Source: Pseudomonadota bacterium
Lineage (GTDB): Bacteria; Pseudomonadota; Alphaproteobacteria; UBA2136; UBA6156
Direction of reading: 5' to 3'
Assembly (NCBI GenBank): GCA_009927255.1
Contig: RFNJ01000039.1
Location: 1-7,093, forward strand
DNA: 7,093 nt
Below are positions 3,833 to 7,093 of the stretch, piece after piece. The notes below the pieces were generated by a model. It did not search any database, was not told the origin of the DNA, and saw only the letters and a program-made list of their open reading frames with translations. Positions within the stretch are counted from its first letter, which is position 1; each line of letters begins with the position of its first letter. The position numbers and the translations under genes are program-made.

Positions 3833-5401
3833 CTAAGGAGTGTCGGTGACGACGACGAGGCGGGATTGGGTGAATTGGGTGAACTTGAGGGTGATGCCGT
3901 GGGCTTTTTGGATTTGGGCGGCGAGTTGGGCGAAAACTTGCTCGACCGGCGCTTCGGCAGTGAGTGACCATTTTTCGGCGAGGAGTTTTTGTGCGGGGGC
4001 GCTGAGTTGCCAGTCGGCCTGCCATTCACCCGCCTGCGGGGCGGCTTGCTGGAGGATGGTGGTGAGGAGGGCTTGTAGAGGTTCGTCCTTAGCACGAATA
4101 ACCACGGGAGTTTTGCCCAGTGCCATGTTGGCGGCGGGGGGGGCGCCGGCGATGGTGACTTGCTGGCCGGCTTTGAGCGCCAAGGCTCTATCGAGCATCG
4201 TTTCGGCTTCGGACTTGAGGCGGGCGGCTTCGCGCAGTTTGATGTCTTGCTCTTGCAGTTGGGCGGCGTGGGCGAGTTGCTCGGCTTCGGCAATTTTGGC
4301 GGCGGCTTTGAGGATCAGTTCGCGGCGCGAGGATTCGGCTTGTTGTTCGGCGGCTTTGAGGTCGGCGCTTAAAGTTTCAATTTGCTGCTGGTAGGCTTGT
4401 TCCTTTTGGGCTTTTTCTTGCTGGAGGCGGCTGCTGAGTTGTTCGAACTGCTGGAGGCGTTCCTGCGTGGTGGCTAACTGGGCTTGCAGGGCATTTTCCT
4501 GCTGCTGCCAGGCTTGGCGGGCGGCGGTGGTTTGCTCGCGGTTTTGGTTGGCGCGTTCCAGCGATTCGGCGTGGCGGCGTTGTTCTTCTTGGATTTGGCG
4601 CTCGCGCTCGCGCAGCTTGGCGGCGAGTTGGGCGATGGCTTCGGTTTCTTGCTGTTGGCGAGCTTCGGCGGCGATGTTTTCGAGGTTACGCGCAGCAGCG
4701 GCTTCGGCTTCGGCCATGCGGCTGGCAATGGTATCATCTTGCGCTTGCCAGCTGCTGAGGGTGGCGATGAGGGGGTCGGGCTTTTGGGGAATTTCGGTGG
4801 TTTTTTTCAGTTCGGGTTTGGCTTTGGTAGTGGGGCCGGCGGCGGGTTCAATTCCGCTGTTATCTTCCAGCAGGCTGGTGACGACGCGGATGGGGGGGAG
4901 GGCGCTGAGGGGTTTGGGCTTTTGCGGCTGCCCGCCTTCGCCCGCGCTGCGCTTCGGGCTTCGGCGAGGCGGTGATTCGCTAAGCTCGCTACGCTCACTA
5001 AGCGAATCATCCGGTATAGGGCCGAAGGAATCGTGGAAGGTGAGGGTGATGGCGGGGTCGGCGCTGCGTTGGCCGAGTTTGGTGCGGCCGTCGAACAGCA
5101 CTTGGGCGCTGTCGCAGGGTTCGCCGGTGATGTCGTAGAGATATTTGCCTTCGCCGGTGCTGCCTTGGACGATGATGCCCAATCCAGGGCCAGCGCAGTC
5201 TTCGGTATTCCCCACCACATTGCTGGCGGTGGTGGCGCCGAGGAGCATTTTGGATTCGGCGATGACGACGCCTTCATCGCCCACCTTGGGGGCGGGGAAG
5301 CTGGCGAGTTGGGGGGTGGTGCAACCTGCCACCAATGCTGCCAGCGCCACGCCTGCCGACAAGCGGAGCCGTGCGGTGTGGGAGCGGTGGTGGTGGAGCA
5401 T
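3833..5401 (-). CDS. Coiled-coil lipoprotein with C-terminal TcpQ/N0-like domain
   Basis: The 522-residue protein has a lipoprotein signal (LVAGC, lipidated Cys27). A globular part follows (about 28-128, with C69 and C96). Residues 131-157 are a Ser/Arg/Pro-rich insert encoded by a double DNA hairpin. A very long Glu/Gln/Ala-rich coiled coil spans about 225-410. The C-terminal domain (434-520) aligns without gaps to the end of the upstream 478-residue protein (31 of 87 identical), including the pattern G-WQ-W-S, L-EK-SL and R-VV-D. It resembles the TcpQ C-terminal family and the N0 domain of secretins and DotD, which bind outer-membrane secretion channels. An outer-membrane-anchored spacer for the T4SS core is the likely role, by inference. 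Its ATG overlaps the stop of the upstream gene by 1 nt (TAATG), so translation is probably coupled. The family call is moderate. Confidence 0.7.
   Translation of the reverse strand: MLHHHRSHTARLRLSAGVALAALVAGCTTPQLASFPAPKVGDEGVVIAESKMLLGATTASNVVGNTEDCAGPGLGIIVQGSTGEGKYLYDITGEPCDSAQVLFDGRTKLGQRSADPAITLTFHDSFGPIPDDSLSERSELSESPPRRSPKRSAGEGGQPQKPKPLSALPPIRVVTSLLEDNSGIEPAAGPTTKAKPELKKTTEIPQKPDPLIATLSSWQAQDDTIASRMAEAEAAAARNLENIAAEARQQQETEAIAQLAAKLRERERQIQEEQRRHAESLERANQNREQTTAARQAWQQQENALQAQLATTQERLQQFEQLSSRLQQEKAQKEQAYQQQIETLSADLKAAEQQAESSRRELILKAAAKIAEAEQLAHAAQLQEQDIKLREAARLKSEAETMLDRALALKAGQQVTIAGAPPAANMALGKTPVVIRAKDEPLQALLTTILQQAAPQAGEWQADWQLSAPAQKLLAEKWSLTAEAPVEQVFAQLAAQIQKAHGITLKFTQFTQSRLVVVTDTP
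4932..5008 (-). repeat. In-frame double hairpin within the lipoprotein gene
   Basis: Two adjacent hairpins lie in the coding sequence. The first (4974-5008) pairs GATTCGCT with AGCGAATC, with partial pairing inside. The second (4932-4972) pairs CCGCC 4932-4936 with GGCGG 4968-4972 and GCCCG 4940-4944 with CGGGC 4955-4959. Together they encode about 26 residues (132-157) of low complexity, rich in Ser, Glu, Arg and Pro, at the junction between the globular part and the linker to the coiled coil. The frame is kept. This resembles coding palindromic elements such as those of Rickettsia, but that identity is inference. Confidence 0.6.
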
Positions 5402-6837
5402 TAATCAGATACTACGATAATTCGTTCGCTGTCGAACAGGTTGAAGCTTAATTTTATACCTCTGTCGTTGAGGAGATACTGGGCGAGGTAGCTGGCGAAT
5501 TCTTCAAACGTTGTTTCGACATCTAAACTAAACTTTTCGGTGAGGATGTCTTTGTTCTCGTCGGAGATTTTCCATTTGATTTGCCAGGGGCCGGTGTAGG
5601 GCTCGGCCTTTTGCAGCACGCCGCCGATGAGCTGTTCTAGCGTGCGGTTGTCTTCGTGGATGACTACGCGGTAGTCGCGCAAATTTAGCAGCCCTGTGCG
5701 GTTGCGGGGCGGGGTGAGGCTGGGGGCGCGGCCCGCGGCGGGGCTGAGAGTGGCGAGGTTGGGGTTATCGCCCGTTTGGGTGATGCCGGTGGGTGGAAGT
5801 AGCGGGGAGATGCCAAGGCGGGTGGCGTCGAGGGTTTCGCCGTTGACGGTGATGGCAGGGCCTGCGGCGGGGGAAATGGCGGTAACATCGTTGCCGAGTT
5901 TGGTGGTGGGGCTGGTGAGGCCGGCTTGGACCAAGCCTTCGGCCACGGCTTTGCGGATGGCGAATACCACTTTATCGTCCTTCACAATCACGTTACGTGC
6001 GGCGTTGGCCATGGCTTGCTGGATGGCGGGGTCGGCGTCATCCTGCACCGTATTGCGGGCGATGGTGCGGATGTAGCCTTCCGAATCCTTCACGCTTTGC
6101 AGGGCCAGGGCGCGGAATTGGGGCACGGCGTTGGCCACGGTGGCCTCGGCCGTTTGGGTGGCGGTAGCGGCGGCAGTTTGCTCGGCGGTTTGGGTTGCAA
6201 CTTGGGTGGCGACTTCGGTGGCGGTTTTGTTGGCGGTGACAGCGGCAGTTTGGGTGGCAACGGTAGTGGCGATGCTTTGAACATCGGCTGGTTTGAGGCT
6301 GGATTGTTCAAGTTCGGTAATTTTTTGCTGAGTGGTGGTGGCCAATTGAGCAAGCTGGGCGGTGGTGGTTTGCTTCACCGATTCACCCAGTTGGCTGCTG
6401 GCGTTGAGCTGGGCGGTGACGGCTTGTTGGGTGGTGGTGTTGGCGGCGAGGACTGCACTGGTTTGGTTGAGCAAAGCGTCGGTGCGCGTGGCGAGTTGTT
6501 CAAACTTTTGGGCGAGTTGGGTGCTGGTTTGTATAGCGATGTGGCGGGCTTCGGTTTGGGCGGCGACGGTGGCTTGCTGGAGCATGGCGGCTTTGAGTTC
6601 TTCCGCTGTCGCTTGGGGGGCGGCTTCTTGTGTGCGCACCAGCAGGACTTTGCCGGGGGTGAGGACGCTGGGGGTTTCAGCTATGGGTGTGCCGGTGAGG
6701 GCGGCGGGGGCATCGGACATATTGCCGCTTGGTTGATAGTAGGCCATTTGCAAGGGCTGCGGGGCCACGGCGGCATGGGCACAGCCAGCCAGCAACACAG
6801 CGGGCAGCACATACGGCAAGGCGCACGGACGAACCAT
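5401..6837 (-). CDS. Ala/Thr/Gln-rich lipoprotein with C-terminal TcpQ/N0-like domain
   Basis: The 478-residue protein has a lipoprotein signal (LLAGC, lipidated Cys19). Residues 75-240 are a long helical, Ala/Thr/Gln-rich stalk. Within it, 187-236 consists of degenerate repeats around VATQTA. Residues 245-305 look like a second helical part, and 310-385 a Pro/Gly/Thr-rich linker in which SPAAG occurs twice (322-326, 365-369). The C-terminal domain (391-478) is a paralogue of that in the next gene (31 of 87 identical) and resembles TcpQ/secretin N0 domains. A role in the outer-membrane part of the T4SS is inferred from lipidation, this domain and the following pilin and traLEK genes. The gene overlaps the next by 1 nt. 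The start at 6837 gives a complete signal peptide; no Shine-Dalgarno or convincing promoter is seen upstream. Confidence 0.7.
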   Translation of the reverse strand: MVRPCALPYVLPAVLLAGCAHAAVAPQPLQMAYYQPSGNMSDAPAALTGTPIAETPSVLTPGKVLLVRTQEAAPQATAEELKAAMLQQATVAAQTEARHIAIQTSTQLAQKFEQLATRTDALLNQTSAVLAANTTTQQAVTAQLNASSQLGESVKQTTTAQLAQLATTTQQKITELEQSSLKPADVQSIATTVATQTAAVTANKTATEVATQVATQTAEQTAAATATQTAEATVANAVPQFRALALQSVKDSEGYIRTIARNTVQDDADPAIQQAMANAARNVIVKDDKVVFAIRKAVAEGLVQAGLTSPTTKLGNDVTAISPAAGPAITVNGETLDATRLGISPLLPPTGITQTGDNPNLATLSPAAGRAPSLTPPRNRTGLLNLRDYRVVIHEDNRTLEQLIGGVLQKAEPYTGPWQIKWKISDENKDILTEKFSLDVETTFEEFASYLAQYLLNDRGIKLSFNLFDSERIIVVSD

Positions 6838-6910
6838 GGGTGGCCTATTGTGCCGCTAATGTGGGCAGAAGACCAAGGAATGTGGCGGATTTGGCACTAG
6901 AATGGGGTGT

Positions 6911-6924
6911 GGGGTGTGGGAAAA
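6911..6924 (-). promoter_or_regulatory. 14-bp motif shared with the pilin leader
   Basis: TTTTCCCACACCCC on the minus strand is identical to 3590-3577 in the pilin leader. It lies 74 nt before the ATG of the 478-residue lipoprotein gene; the other lies 91 nt before the pilin ATG. Its placement upstream of the first gene of each half of the locus suggests a shared leader or regulator site. The rest of 6838-6994 holds no gene and no promoter I can support. Confidence 0.4.
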
Positions 6925-6994
6925 TAGCACGGTGGGGTGGTTTACCTGACTGCAAAGTTTTTGAGATACAACTGGCTATCGTGCTGACGTGAGA

Positions 6995-7093
6995 TGGGAG
7001 CGTTGTGGCGGGTGGGCGACACGGGTGGTGCCGGATAGCCAGCGGGGCCCCAGCATTTGCACAGACGCAAATGCTGACCCGCTTGGCTTCCGG
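6995..7093 (+). repeat. Structured hairpin repeat, copy 2 (cut by the window end)
   Basis: This is the same element as at 821-920, in the same orientation. The first 45 positions differ at only 3 sites, all in the 6-bp block 7009-7014. Pairs seen: 7028-7035 with 7089-7093 (last 3 bases outside the window), AGC with GCT, CAGCGGG 7040-7046 with CCCGCTTG 7078-7085 (one bulged T), and a perfect 10-bp tip CAGCATTTGC 7051-7060 with GCAAATGCTG 7067-7076 around ACAGAC. The inner stems differ in sequence from copy 1 but keep pairing. Confidence 0.9.

Noticed and set aside
4484..4975. Gly/Phe-rich plus-strand open frame opposite the coiled coil
   Set aside because: It is the antisense reading of a Glu/Gln/Ala-rich coiled coil; the lipobox, coiled coil and shared C-terminal domain support the minus-strand gene.
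5926..6900. 324-residue plus-strand open frame opposite the 478-residue lipoprotein
   Set aside because: It is very Gly-rich because it mirrors Ala/Thr/Gln codons of the real gene, has no recognisable domain, and runs against the operon.
1..7093. CRISPR array, tRNA, rRNA or insertion sequence
   Set aside because: No regularly spaced repeats with spacers, no tRNA-like cloverleaf or rRNA segments, and no transposase-like protein are visible.

Overview
The window carries a block of conjugation-type (type IV secretion, T4SS) genes, all on the minus strand and so read from right to left. The genes are fairly GC-rich, most have no Shine-Dalgarno sequence, and the non-coding DNA holds several palindromic elements and short degenerate tandem repeats. 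With an F-type-like T4SS this points to a Gram-negative proteobacterium, possibly an alphaproteobacterium; the taxonomic guess is weak. Nothing shows whether the locus is on a plasmid, an integrated conjugative element or the chromosome.

In transcription order the module is: a 478-residue lipoprotein (6837-5401) and a 522-residue lipoprotein (5401-3833), which share a C-terminal TcpQ/secretin-N0-like domain; two tandem VirB2/TraA-like pilins (3486-3109 and 3089-2769); then TraL (2759-2493), TraE (2413-1721) and TraK (1724-1008). The L-E-K order is that of F-type systems. The two lipoproteins overlap by 1 nt and traE/traK by 4 nt, so each pair is probably translationally coupled. TraL is the inner-membrane VirB3-like part, TraE the VirB8-like part, and TraK the VirB9-like part. 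The lipoproteins probably anchor or extend the outer-membrane core. TraB, TraV, TraC and the coupling protein are not in the window.

A strong-looking sigma70-type promoter (TTAACA-17-TATAAT, 3638-3610) and the only clear Shine-Dalgarno sequence in the window (AAGGAG, 3502-3497) precede the first pilin. That pilin also uses codons unlike its neighbours. Beyond traK lies a separate gene (708-52) for a cysteine-rich four-helix membrane protein of unknown function, with its own candidate promoter and an intrinsic terminator (36-11).

The most unusual signal is a roughly 100-bp structured repeat, present at 821-920 and again at 6995-7093 (cut by the window end). The two copies are in the same orientation and bracket the whole tcpQ-pilin-LEK block. 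The outer frame is nearly identical (42 of 45 positions), but the inner stems differ in sequence while staying paired, which is compensatory covariation. Another double hairpin sits in frame inside the 522-residue lipoprotein gene, and a third type of long hairpin lies in the gap before the pilins.
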